A DNA stretch of 33,574 nucleotides from Deltaproteobacteria bacterium (GTDB lineage: Bacteria; Desulfobacterota; Dissulfuribacteria; Dissulfuribacterales; QOAL01), in the NCBI GenBank assembly GCA_015493475.1, contig WGDC01000003.1, positions 1-33,574 on the forward strand, written 5' to 3'. Every line of letters begins with the position of its first letter. Positions within the stretch are counted from its first letter, which is position 1. This document shows, one piece after another, positions 1 to 7,164 of the stretch. The translations under genes were made by a program, and so were the position numbers. The notes beneath the pieces are model-generated. The model worked only from the letters and a program-made list of their open reading frames with translations, searched no databases and was not told where the DNA came from.

Positions 1-108
1 ACCTACCGAGCTACTGTCCCAACCCTTTCAGTGTGGGCTCAGATAATGTTGGCAGTGGTCCTTGCCTTTTTGGGTTATTTTCTTGGAGTGCGTAGGAGAG
101 TTTGGTAG
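1..108 (+). CDS. 3' end of a surface protein with an IPTL-CTERM sorting tail (5' part outside window)
   Basis: The frame beginning at base 1 is open until TAG at 106-108 and encodes 35 residues. They contain VPTLSVWAQIML, a hydrophobic stretch (about residues 16-29), and the basic end GVRRRVW. The order 'IPTL-x-x-W / transmembrane helix / arginine cluster' is the IPTL-CTERM sorting signal. In known families this marks exported proteins processed by an exosortase-type enzyme (exosortase H). Only the tail is visible, so the function of the mature protein cannot be stated. It ends 88 bases before the Rieske start and is probably a separate transcription unit. A GGGGC/GCCCC hairpin could form just after the stop but has no T-run. 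The motif is seen directly; the sorting role is inferred from the family. Confidence 0.65.
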   Translation, partial: TYRATVPTLSVWAQIMLAVVLAFLGYFLGVRRRVW

Positions 109-196
109 GGGGCATGCTGCTTTTAGCCCCATAGGCCTTGCTCTTGGGGAAAATAGTTGTTTCTTTTGAATCTCAAGGGAAGCCTGGGGAGAGTAC

Positions 197-592
197 TTGA
201 CGAGAAGGTCTTTTTTTAGAAACGGGTTGGCAGCCTTGGCCTCGGCCCTTGTTGCGTATCCCCTGTTCTCTTTTTGGAACAGCCAGAGGTTTCGTCCTCC
301 TGTTGAAAGGCGTATATCAAGAGCGCTTAAACCGGGTGAATTTGTCATAGAGCCCGAGTTCGTCCTGTTTCAGACAGACGCCGGTCCCTATGCTGTTTCA
401 AGGACCTGTACCCATCTTGGATGCAGGATAAACTACATAGAAGCAAAATCCATATTCTTATGCCCGTGTCACCAGAGCCGTTTCAAGAAAAGCGGGGCCT
501 ACATCTCAGGGCCTGCAAGGAAGGATTTGCCAAGGTTCCCGGTCAAGGTGCTTGAAAACGAGGCAGGATACGTGGTTTATATTCCAAGATGA
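197..592 (+). CDS. Tat-exported Rieske [2Fe-2S] protein
   Basis: 131 residues. This is the iron-sulfur subunit of a cytochrome bc/b6f-like quinol-oxidising complex, anchored in the inner membrane with its cluster outside. The N-terminus TRRSFFRN followed by a hydrophobic segment (about residues 10-27) is a twin-arginine signal that also serves as anchor. The cluster motifs are C71-T-H73-x2-C76 and C89-P-C91-H92: C71, H73, C89 and H92 bind the cluster, and C76-C91 would form the conserved disulfide. The start is TTG, chosen because GGGGAG lies five bases upstream and no ATG precedes the Tat motif. The stop overlaps the cytochrome b start (ATGA), so the two are translationally coupled. The protein is short for the family, with a minimal cluster-binding fold. 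tatC lies 4 kb downstream. Confidence 0.9.
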   Translation: MTRRSFFRNGLAALASALVAYPLFSFWNSQRFRPPVERRISRALKPGEFVIEPEFVLFQTDAGPYAVSRTCTHLGCRINYIEAKSIFLCPCHQSRFKKSGAYISGPARKDLPRFPVKVLENEAGYVVYIPR

Positions 593-1425
593 AGACCTTA
601 TCCTACGGACAAATAGCAGGGGCATTCCTGCTGTTGTCCATCCTGAGTGGGTTCGTTGTGGCCTACCAGTACGAACCGGCCACGCCCTTTGTATCGGTGG
701 TGGCAATAGACGCCATACTGCCCTTCGGATTTTTCTGGCGGTCCCTTCATTTCTGGACAAGCCAGGCCTTTGTAGTGCTTCTTTTTCTGCATGTGCTTGA
801 TGCTGGGAAGGAGGTGGGCCGGGGACTTTCCCTCCCACGGATGAAATGGCACTGGATGTTGATCTCGTTTTCAGCGCCGGTGGCAATATATGATCTTTTC
901 TCAGGTTACGTTCTTCGCTACGACGCCACCGGCCGGGCCGCAGGGGCTGTGGCGGAGCACCTTTTCTTGAAGATTCCCGTGGCGGGGCGCCTCCTGGATA
1001 AGGTGTTGATGAATATTTCGGGCGATGGCCTGAACAGGTTGTATGCAGTACATATACTTGCCGGCTTTTTCTGTTGGCTCATGGGCACGTGGTATCATAC
1101 CAAAAGGGTAAGGATAAGCTATGGCGCCTTCTCGCTTGCACTATCCGCAGGGGTGATTTGCTGTTTTCTGGTAAGGGCGCCCATTGATCTTCCCTCTGCC
1201 CATGCTCATCTCATAAAGGGTCCCTGGTTCTTCCTCGGAATACAAGAGCTTCTAAGATACTTTGCCCCGCTCTTGGCTGGCGTGGTTTTTCCGGCTATAC
1301 CTATTGCGGTGCTTTTGCTTTTTCCGTGGATCAGGAACAGCCGGTCCCTCTACCTCGTGATTCTTTTGTGGACTTTTGCATATTCAGGGGTTAGCCTGAT
1401 ATCGCTTCTCAGGTCAGCAGGTTGA
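589..1425 (+). CDS. Compact cytochrome b (b6-like) of a Rieske/cyt b complex
   Basis: 278 residues with multiple membrane helices. This is the di-heme quinol-oxidising subunit partnered with the Rieske protein it overlaps by four bases. Two heme-ligand histidine pairs are visible: H54-x13-H68 and H155-x14-H170. The 14-residue spacing in the second pair is the cytochrome b6 pattern rather than the mitochondrial bc1 pattern. After four b6-like helices, the sequence GPWFFLGIQELLRY resembles the PEWY/Qo-site region of subunit IV, so a shortened subunit IV appears fused to the C-terminus. A full-length bc1 cytochrome b is near 400 residues and b6 alone near 215, so the size is intermediate. No cytochrome c1 or multiheme subunit is adjacent, and the electron acceptor is unknown. 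The heme motifs are seen; the quinol role follows from the family. Confidence 0.88.
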   Translation: MKTLSYGQIAGAFLLLSILSGFVVAYQYEPATPFVSVVAIDAILPFGFFWRSLHFWTSQAFVVLLFLHVLDAGKEVGRGLSLPRMKWHWMLISFSAPVAIYDLFSGYVLRYDATGRAAGAVAEHLFLKIPVAGRLLDKVLMNISGDGLNRLYAVHILAGFFCWLMGTWYHTKRVRISYGAFSLALSAGVICCFLVRAPIDLPSAHAHLIKGPWFFLGIQELLRYFAPLLAGVVFPAIPIAVLLLFPWIRNSRSLYLVILLWTFAYSGVSLISLLRSAG

Positions 1426-1426
1426 T

Positions 1427-1936
1427 ATGGATCAGGTCGCACTCGCCTCTATAATATCCTTTGTACTCATCATTACCGGTGTTGCCGGACTGCTTCTTCC
1501 AACTCTGCCGGGGGCCTTGATGATATGGCTCGGAATCGTGGCCTTCGCCTTCCTCGATCCAAACGTCCATTGGCCCCTGAGTTTTTTTGTTGCCGAGGGA
1601 CTTCTTGCCTTTTCCACCTACGTAATAGATTACCTTTCCACCATCTGGGGGGTTAAGAAGTTCAATGGTACAAAGGCGGGGGCCATAGGCGCGGTCCTGG
1701 GAATGCTCTTGGTCTTCGTGGTAGGGCCTCCGGGAATCATCATAGGCCCATTCATCGGCGCGATAATCGGCGAGTTGTTATCCGGTGGTGAGCTCAGGCA
1801 GGCCCTTACCTCTGGTTTTGGCTCCTTCGTGGGGTTTATTGTTGCAGCATTTCTCCGGCTGCTTATATGCGGTATCATGATAAGCTGGTTTCTCTACAAG
1901 GTTATCTCTGCCGGCTCCGTCAACCTGCCTTTCTGA
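1427..1936 (+). CDS. DUF456 family membrane protein
   Basis: 169 residues, almost entirely hydrophobic, with about four to five membrane helices and a glycine-rich centre (GPPGIIIGPFIGAIIGELLSGG). Together with the N-terminal LLPTLPG segment this matches the DUF456 family of small inner-membrane proteins, whose biochemical function is not established. It begins one base after the cytochrome b stop codon, so it is very probably co-transcribed and possibly coupled with the Rieske/cytochrome b pair. The proximity may reflect a shared operon rather than a shared function. The glycine-zipper-like repeats suggest tightly packed helices. No catalytic residues are recognisable. Confidence 0.82.
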   Translation: MDQVALASIISFVLIITGVAGLLLPTLPGALMIWLGIVAFAFLDPNVHWPLSFFVAEGLLAFSTYVIDYLSTIWGVKKFNGTKAGAIGAVLGMLLVFVVGPPGIIIGPFIGAIIGELLSGGELRQALTSGFGSFVGFIVAAFLRLLICGIMISWFLYKVISAGSVNLPF

Positions 1937-2084
1937 GCGGATTCTAACGGCGGAGCCATGCTGATTCGCCGGTCTTGCAAGGGAACAAGTTTTTCTCCCA
2001 TATCCGTTAATGGAAGTTCCTCAATTACCGATAAAAAAACTGAATCCATTCAGGACCACAGCAACAAAGAAAGGAGAACTTCTT

Positions 2085-2546
2085 GTGGATGCGAAAATAA
2101 TTAACCCCTTCCTCGAGGCGGCGATAAATGTTCTCAAGACCATGGCGATGGTAGAGGCAAAGCCAGGGAAGCCATTTCTGAAAAAGGACTCTACCGCCAT
2201 GGGAGATGTATCCGGAATTATCGGAATTACCGGGGATGCCCAGGGTTCAATGTCACTGTCCTTCGAGTCTCCTTGTATCTGCGCAATAGTTACAAACCTC
2301 TTTGGGATGCCCGTGACCGAGTTGAACGATGAGGTGAAGGATGCGGTAGGCGAGATGACAAATATGATTTGCGGGGATGCCCGCAGGCGTCTCGAAGGGA
2401 TAGGGGTGACTTTGCAGGCCGGAACCCCTACGGTGGTTGCAGGGCACAAGCATTCCATACGCCACATACATACCGGGCCATGCCTCGCGGTGCCCTTTGA
2501 AACGCCAAACGGAATGTTCGTGGTAGAGGTGGCGTTTAACGATTAG
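2085..2546 (+). CDS. cheX: CheX-like phosphatase of phosphorylated response regulators
   Basis: 153 residues from a GTG start. CheX proteins dephosphorylate CheY~P or related receiver domains in the cytoplasm. The family start motif INPFLEAAINVLKTM is at residues 6-20, and the catalytic E-x-x-N signature is E90-M-T-N93 in the helix DAVGEMTNMICGDARRRL. An upstream ATG at 2010 would add 25 residues unlike the family. GTG at 2085 has AGGAG eight bases upstream and gives the usual CheX length, so it is preferred. No CheA, CheW, CheY or receptor gene is nearby, so the partner is elsewhere on the chromosome. The gene converges on pyrF with 11 bases between the stops and no terminator-like hairpin. 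Confidence 0.87.
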   Translation: MDAKIINPFLEAAINVLKTMAMVEAKPGKPFLKKDSTAMGDVSGIIGITGDAQGSMSLSFESPCICAIVTNLFGMPVTELNDEVKDAVGEMTNMICGDARRRLEGIGVTLQAGTPTVVAGHKHSIRHIHTGPCLAVPFETPNGMFVVEVAFND

Positions 2547-2557
2547 TCTCCTGCCTG

Positions 2558-3271
2558 TTATAAAAGCGCTTTCTGTATCTCTTCCTTGATTTTCCTTGCG
2601 CTTTCTGCCGGATTTTTACTCGTGGTTATGGGTCTTCCGATTACGAGGAAATCCGCACCGGCCTTTATGGCGGCATAAGGGGTCTCTGTTCTCTTTTGAT
2701 CATCAGACAGTCCGGCAAGAAGTCCTGACGGTCTTATGCCCGGTGTTACAATGAACATGCGGTTCCCGACCAGTTTTCTCACGGCCCGGGCTTCAAGGGG
2801 GGAGCAGACCACCCCCCGGCATCCGGCTTTCTTAGCCTGAGCCGCTCTCATTTCAACGAGCCTCCCCATTGACAGCGGTGAGCGTACCTCTTTTAATTCT
2901 TCGTTGCCGAGACTCGTAAGGACGGTTACGGCCAGTACGGAATAGTCTTTTGCGCCGAGAACTGCGGCATCGAGTATATTATTGTTCCCGTGCACTGTTG
3001 CGAAGGTGATATTCCTCCTGTTTAGCTGCCGGCAGGCAAGCTCTACCGTTTTTGGTATGTCGTAGAACTTGAGGTCAAGCATGATTCTGTGCCCCCGGCC
3101 TGCAATCCAGTCCACCATGGGAAATCCCTCTGCCAGAAAAAGCTGAAGGCCTACCTTGAAAAAACGTGTTTCACCTTCGAGTTCCCGAACAAGCCGCCTT
3201 GCACGTTCTCCGTTCTCAACGTCGAGGGCCACGATTATTCTTTCATCCATGCCGATTTTGTTCCTCTTCAT
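2558..3271 (-). CDS. pyrF: Orotidine 5'-phosphate decarboxylase
   Basis: 237 residues, the usual length. It catalyses the last step of de novo UMP synthesis, OMP to UMP plus CO2, in the cytoplasm. The N-terminal strand IIVALDV, the catalytic signature LDLKFYDIPKTV (Asp-x-Lys-x-x-Asp), the TVHGNNN strand end, and the phosphate-binding VTPGIRPSG and ADFLVIGRPIT segments are all present in order. The start at 3271 has GAGGA six bases upstream; Met8 is a less favoured alternative. The gene is divergent from the M24 peptidase (81 bases apart), so both promoters should lie in that short gap, although I cannot assign clear -35/-10 boxes. No other pyrimidine gene is nearby. Confidence 0.95.
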   Translation of the reverse strand: MKRNKIGMDERIIVALDVENGERARRLVRELEGETRFFKVGLQLFLAEGFPMVDWIAGRGHRIMLDLKFYDIPKTVELACRQLNRRNITFATVHGNNNILDAAVLGAKDYSVLAVTVLTSLGNEELKEVRSPLSMGRLVEMRAAQAKKAGCRGVVCSPLEARAVRKLVGNRMFIVTPGIRPSGLLAGLSDDQKRTETPYAAIKAGADFLVIGRPITTSKNPAESARKIKEEIQKALL

Positions 3272-3352
3272 TTCTTGTCCTCTTTTTTTGATTCGGGATT
3301 CGGGGTAGATTGTCCCACGTCAACGCTAATGGACAATAGCAGGTAGGAGCTG

Positions 3353-4453
3353 ATGAAAAAAGAATTAAGTATTAGGCTTTCCAGGGTAAGGAAGGCACTG
3401 GCCGCTATGGATCTCGATGCAGTGCTTATTACCTGCCCGGAAAACAGGTATTATCTGAGCGGTTTTAAGGCGGGGGATACGGGCCTTGCCGAGTCAAGCG
3501 GATGTCTCCTTATAACGAGGAGTGAAAACCTGCTTCTTACTGACGGTCGCTATATTGAACAGGCCGGGAAGGAGGCGCCTCTTTTCAGTGTCGCGCCGTA
3601 TAAAAAGGGGGCGCCGCCCCTGTTAAGGCGGCTTTTCCGGGATCTTGGCATAGACAGGTGCGGCTACGAACCCTCCTTTATATCCTGTGCCATGTATAGG
3701 CGGATAAAGAAGGCGGTATACCCTGCTTCCCTGGTGGATTTTGGGAACCTCGTCTTCAGGATGAGGTCCCGGAAGGAACCGTGGGAGATTGAAAGGATAG
3801 AGGCTGCCGAGCAGGTGGCCGAGGAGGTATTTGAAGAGGCCGTGTCTTCCCTGAGACCGGGAATGACCGAAAAGGATGTGGCCTTTAAAATACTAAAAGG
3901 GCTTCACATCAAGGCTGACGGGCCTTCCTTTTCCCCTATAGTGGCCTCTGGACCAAATAGCGCGCTTCCCCACGCTGTCCCGACAAACAGGAAGATAAGG
4001 CAAGGAGAACCTATAGTGATCGACCTGGGAGCCCGTCTTGATGGTTACTGTTCTGACATGACGCGGACCATGTTTATCGGGCAGCCTGACGATTTTACTA
4101 TGCATATCTACTCGGTTGTAAAGGAGGCCCAGGAGGTAGCAGAGGCCTTCATAGGGGAGGGCGTAACCGGAAAGGATGCGGACGGAGTCGCGAGGGACGT
4201 GATAAAGAGGCACGGCCTTGGAAAATATTTTTGTCATGGCCTCGGCCACGGGGTAGGTGTCGCCATACATGAAGAGCCGGTCCTGTCTTTCAGGAACAGG
4301 AAACGTCTCAGGAGCGGCATGGTGGTGACCGTAGAGCCTGGCGTCTACGTGCCCGGTAGGGGAGGAGTCAGGCTTGAAAACATGGGAGTTGTGGACGAGG
4401 GCGGCCTGAGGATCATTACCTCAAAGAAATGGTACTATGACTTTGGCCCATGA
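3353..4453 (+). CDS. M24B metallopeptidase (Xaa-Pro aminopeptidase/dipeptidase family)
   Basis: 366 residues. Cytoplasmic dinuclear-metal peptidase that removes N-terminal residues before proline or cleaves Xaa-Pro dipeptides. The creatinase-like N-terminal domain (about 1-130) is followed by the pita-bread catalytic domain. All five metal ligands are present: D224 and D235 (DLGARLDGYCSD), H299 (GLGHGVG), E328 (VEPGVY) and E342 (RLENMG). The length fits short bacterial PepQ/PepP-like enzymes. TAGGAG lies three bases before the ATG. The 3' end overlaps the start of tatC by 17 bases, so the two are translationally coupled. PepP versus PepQ specificity cannot be decided from sequence alone. Confidence 0.92.
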   Translation: MKKELSIRLSRVRKALAAMDLDAVLITCPENRYYLSGFKAGDTGLAESSGCLLITRSENLLLTDGRYIEQAGKEAPLFSVAPYKKGAPPLLRRLFRDLGIDRCGYEPSFISCAMYRRIKKAVYPASLVDFGNLVFRMRSRKEPWEIERIEAAEQVAEEVFEEAVSSLRPGMTEKDVAFKILKGLHIKADGPSFSPIVASGPNSALPHAVPTNRKIRQGEPIVIDLGARLDGYCSDMTRTMFIGQPDDFTMHIYSVVKEAQEVAEAFIGEGVTGKDADGVARDVIKRHGLGKYFCHGLGHGVGVAIHEEPVLSFRNRKRLRSGMVVTVEPGVYVPGRGGVRLENMGVVDEGGLRIITSKKWYYDFGP

Positions 4454-5183
4454 TAGAGATACGGAGCTCAGCCTGACGGAGCACCTTGCAGAGCTAAGGA
4501 CAAGGCTAATTCGCTCAATAGCCGCGGTTGTGGTGGGTTTTTGTATCGCCTACGCCTTTATAGAGCCTATCTTCGCCATGCTTTCAAGGCCGCTTGAAAA
4601 GGTGCTGCCGCCTGGCACAAGCCTTATCTTCACCTCTTATCCAGAGGCCTTTTTCACGTATCTCAAGCTTGCGCTCACCTGCGGGATTTTCATTGCAAGC
4701 CCCTTCATTCTTTACGAGATATGGGCCTTTGTGGCCCCTGGACTCTACGAACACGAAAAGAAATGGGCGTTGCCTTTTATTGTCTTTTCAAGCCTGTTTT
4801 TCGTGGGGGGGGCGCTTTTTGGTTATATCGTGGTTTTTCCGGCCGCATTCAATTTTCTGGCAAGCTACGCAGGGCGCGATTTGAAGCTTCTGCCAAGTGT
4901 CAGCGAGTATTTCAGCCTCGTTATAAAGCTTCTCCTTGGCTTTGGGGCCGCCTTCGAACTGCCCATATTCATGGTATTCATGGCGCTTATAGGCGTAATA
5001 GATGCGAGGATGCTGAGTAAAAACAGAAAATATGCCATCCTCGTGATCTTCATACTCGCCGCGATACTTACACCCACGCCCGACGTGGTAAACCAGTGTC
5101 TCCTTGCGGCTCCGTTGCTGCTACTCTACGAAATAAGCATCTTCCTTGTGGCCCTTATTGGCAAAAGGAGAGGATCTCCTTGA
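4437..5183 (+). CDS. tatC: Sec-independent translocase subunit TatC
   Basis: 248 residues with six predicted membrane helices. It is the receptor core of the twin-arginine translocase and recognises RR signal peptides of folded proteins. Family signatures are the N-terminal HLAELRTRLIRS, the SPFILYEIWAFVAPGLYEHEKK loop region, and the FGAAFELPIF glutamate motif. The start lies inside the end of the M24 peptidase gene. No tatA or tatB is adjacent, so the pore subunits are encoded elsewhere. The Rieske protein at the left of this window has a Tat signal and is a likely substrate. The last 29 bases overlap the 3' end of the convergent alcohol dehydrogenase gene. Confidence 0.96.
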   Translation: MTLAHDRDTELSLTEHLAELRTRLIRSIAAVVVGFCIAYAFIEPIFAMLSRPLEKVLPPGTSLIFTSYPEAFFTYLKLALTCGIFIASPFILYEIWAFVAPGLYEHEKKWALPFIVFSSLFFVGGALFGYIVVFPAAFNFLASYAGRDLKLLPSVSEYFSLVIKLLLGFGAAFELPIFMVFMALIGVIDARMLSKNRKYAILVIFILAAILTPTPDVVNQCLLAAPLLLLYEISIFLVALIGKRRGSP

Positions 5184-6327
5184 TGACGGTAGCGTTGTAA
5201 TCATTCTCTATTCCCCAGATTCTTGACTGAAAGAGGGCGTTTTGGGCGATTTTTTCGTGGTCTTTCCCTGGTATGTCAAGTTCAGAGAGAGTTCTTGGGC
5301 ATTCTACCTCTGAAAGCCACCTGCCAAAGGCATCAGCCGCCTCAAGGGCGGTGTCCTTCTCGTTACCCTTGTCCTTGCAGCCAAGACACCTCATGCCAAA
5401 CTGCGCCACCTTTTTCGTATCCCTGAAGGTGGCCTTCCATTTCATCCATCCTGGAAGCAGTGCGGCCAGGCCTGCACCATGGGGTACTCCGTAAATGGCG
5501 CTCAAAGAATGCTCTATAAGGTGCACAGGGAACGGGTGATTACCTACGCCGGCGCGAGTTATTCCGTTAAGGGCGAGGGTTGCCGCCCACATGAGGGCCG
5601 CCCTTTCCTGATAATTGTCTGGCTTCTCCATGCATCCTCCCGTTGCGTGCATGAGAGTTCGGATAAGACCCTCCGCAATTTCGTCCTGCACCGGCGTGAA
5701 TGGGTCAGGGCTGTTAAAGTAAGGTTCAAGCACGTGGCAGACGGCATCCACCCCGCCGTAAGCCGTATAGTTTCTCGGCACTGAAAAGGTGAGCTCCGGG
5801 GCGAGAAAGGAGATCCGAGGATAGGTAAATGGCGAGCCAGCCGCCAGCTTGTATCCGCTTTTTTCGTTGGTTATCACCATGAAGCCGTTCATCTCTGAGC
5901 CTGAGGCGGCAAGGGTGGGAATGCATATAACGGGCAAGGCATCCTTTATTTCCCTTTTCCCCTCAAAGACCTCCCAGATGTCCCCATTCAGCCTTGCGCC
6001 CGCTGCAATGGCCTTTGCCGTATCCATGACGCTTCCGCCTCCGAGGGCGACTATGAAGCAGACTCTTTCCCCGCAAGCCATCTCTGTCCCTTCCCGTACC
6101 TTGGAAAGAACGGGGTTTGCCTTGACGCCCGAAAGGTCGAAAACCGTGATACCCTCCGTTTCAAGCCCTGCCTTCACCAAGTCGTAAGAGCCGGTCCGCC
6201 TGGCGCTTTCACTTCCGGTTACAAGAATGCATTTTTCTCCAAGCGTTCTAACCTCGCCTCCAAGCCTGCCAAGTATTCCTTTCCCGAATATGATCTTGGT
6301 TGGATTACAAAATTCAAAGTTCTCCAT
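5155..6327 (-). CDS. Iron-containing alcohol dehydrogenase (BDH/YqhD-like)
   Basis: 390 residues from the preferred start. NAD(P)-dependent reduction of aldehydes or oxidation of alcohols by a group III (iron-type) dehydrogenase. Seen: GGGSVMDTAKAIAAG (nucleotide-binding glycine loop), TLAASGSEMN, and metal ligands D194, H198 (GGVDAVCHVLE), H269 and H283 (VPHGAG), numbered from the Met at 6327. The cofactor loop TGSESARRTG lacks the aspartate associated with NAD preference, so NADP(H) is plausible; this is inference. The ATG at 6336 is only one base from its GGAGG, whereas the ATG at 6327 has GGAGG ten bases away. The gene is convergent with tatC and divergent from the sigma operon. The physiological substrate is unknown. 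Confidence 0.92.
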   Translation of the reverse strand: MENFEFCNPTKIIFGKGILGRLGGEVRTLGEKCILVTGSESARRTGSYDLVKAGLETEGITVFDLSGVKANPVLSKVREGTEMACGERVCFIVALGGGSVMDTAKAIAAGARLNGDIWEVFEGKREIKDALPVICIPTLAASGSEMNGFMVITNEKSGYKLAAGSPFTYPRISFLAPELTFSVPRNYTAYGGVDAVCHVLEPYFNSPDPFTPVQDEIAEGLIRTLMHATGGCMEKPDNYQERAALMWAATLALNGITRAGVGNHPFPVHLIEHSLSAIYGVPHGAGLAALLPGWMKWKATFRDTKKVAQFGMRCLGCKDKGNEKDTALEAADAFGRWLSEVECPRTLSELDIPGKDHEKIAQNALFQSRIWGIENDYNATVIKEILSFCQ

Positions 6328-6627
6328 AAATGACATGCCTCCACTGTAGGGTGTTGATATTGTGAAAATATCATGCCTATCAAGATGAGATCAAGAACCA
6401 ACCCGTGCTCTCCAATAACAGCAGGGGGTATGAGCGGGCACGGAATAAAGCAGGTGTTGCCTTCATGGCCAAAAGACTGAAAAACTACAAAAAACGGCAT
6501 CTTCAGGAAAAAATTACCAAATGGTCTTGGCTCCTGGCGTAGGCCGGTCTAATATCGTTTAAAGGGAGATATTTTTTTGAACCTTTAATCCTTTATATAG
6601 AACCAAGTAAATAATAAGAGATTGACC
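6328..6627. other. Divergent intergenic region between adh and the ECF sigma gene
   Basis: About 300 bases without a convincing gene. It holds the adh ribosome-binding site, a 19-base inverted repeat at 6355-6373 and an A/T-rich tract near 6560-6620 before the sigma gene. I could not assign a confident sigma-70 or ECF-type promoter, although both divergent genes must start here. Confidence 0.6.
6355..6373. promoter_or_regulatory. Inverted repeat TGATATT-N5-AATATCA upstream of adh
   Basis: Perfect 7-base arms with a 5-base spacer, located 28-46 bases upstream of the preferred adh start codon. Size and position suit a dimeric repressor or activator site, but the regulator is not identifiable. 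It could also be a weak RNA hairpin in the adh leader. Confidence 0.35.
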
Positions 6628-7164
6628 ATGGCAGATTTTGAGGCCTTGATAGGTCGAATAGCACTGAATGACAGGGAGGCCTTTGCTCAATTGTACAACG
6701 CCTTAAACCGCAGGGTCTACTTTTATATCCTTGGAATAGTCAAGGACGAGTCGGCTGCACAGGACATACTTGCCGACACCTTTACAGAGGTGTGGAAAAG
6801 CGCATCAAGGTTTGAGGGCAGGTCAAAGGCATTGACATGGATAATCGGTATTGCAAGGAACCTATCGTTGAAGTTTTTCAATAAGGCCAGGAGGTTCGAA
6901 GACATTGACGACCATCCTGAGCTGTCAAATGGCAAGGCTGATGAATTTACAGACAGGTTTGCGGATACGGAATATTTGAAGGCGGGGCTTGAAAGGCTGT
7001 CATGGAAACACAGGGAAGTGCTGCACCTGGCATTCTTTGAGGGGTTTTCCTACGATGAGATTTCAAGAATTCTCTCCATACCTGTGAATACGGTTAAGAC
7101 AAGGGTGTTCCACGCCAAGAAGGCGTTAAGGTGGATATTGACCAAGGAATTGGCAAATGGATAA
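6628..7164 (+). CDS. ECF-type RNA polymerase sigma factor
   Basis: 178 residues. Alternative sigma factor with region 2 (about residues 20-80, including DILADTFTEVWKSASRFEGRSKALTWIIGIARN) and region 4 (about 115-170, WKHREVLHLAFFEGFSYDEISRILSIPVNTVKTRVFHAKKAL, a helix-turn-helix). Region 3 is absent, as expected for ECF sigmas. The ATG at 6628 has AAGAG seven bases upstream and is preferred over the in-frame TTG at 6622. The stop overlaps the next gene by eight bases, the usual coupling of an ECF sigma and its anti-sigma factor. It probably controls the protease and beta-barrel genes that follow, but I saw no clear ECF-type promoter upstream of it. Confidence 0.92.
   Translation: MADFEALIGRIALNDREAFAQLYNALNRRVYFYILGIVKDESAAQDILADTFTEVWKSASRFEGRSKALTWIIGIARNLSLKFFNKARRFEDIDDHPELSNGKADEFTDRFADTEYLKAGLERLSWKHREVLHLAFFEGFSYDEISRILSIPVNTVKTRVFHAKKALRWILTKELANG

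Noticed and set aside
110-132. GGGGC...GCCCC hairpin after the IPTL-CTERM gene as a terminator
   Set aside because: Only five base pairs, a 12-base loop and no T-run.
1960-2000. CTTG...CAAG followed by five T as a terminator after the DUF456 gene
   Set aside because: The four-base stem is too weak to support a call.
6219-6500. 93-codon minus-strand frame upstream of adh
   Set aside because: It overlaps the first part of adh in another frame and lacks any signature; adh has a clear family start.
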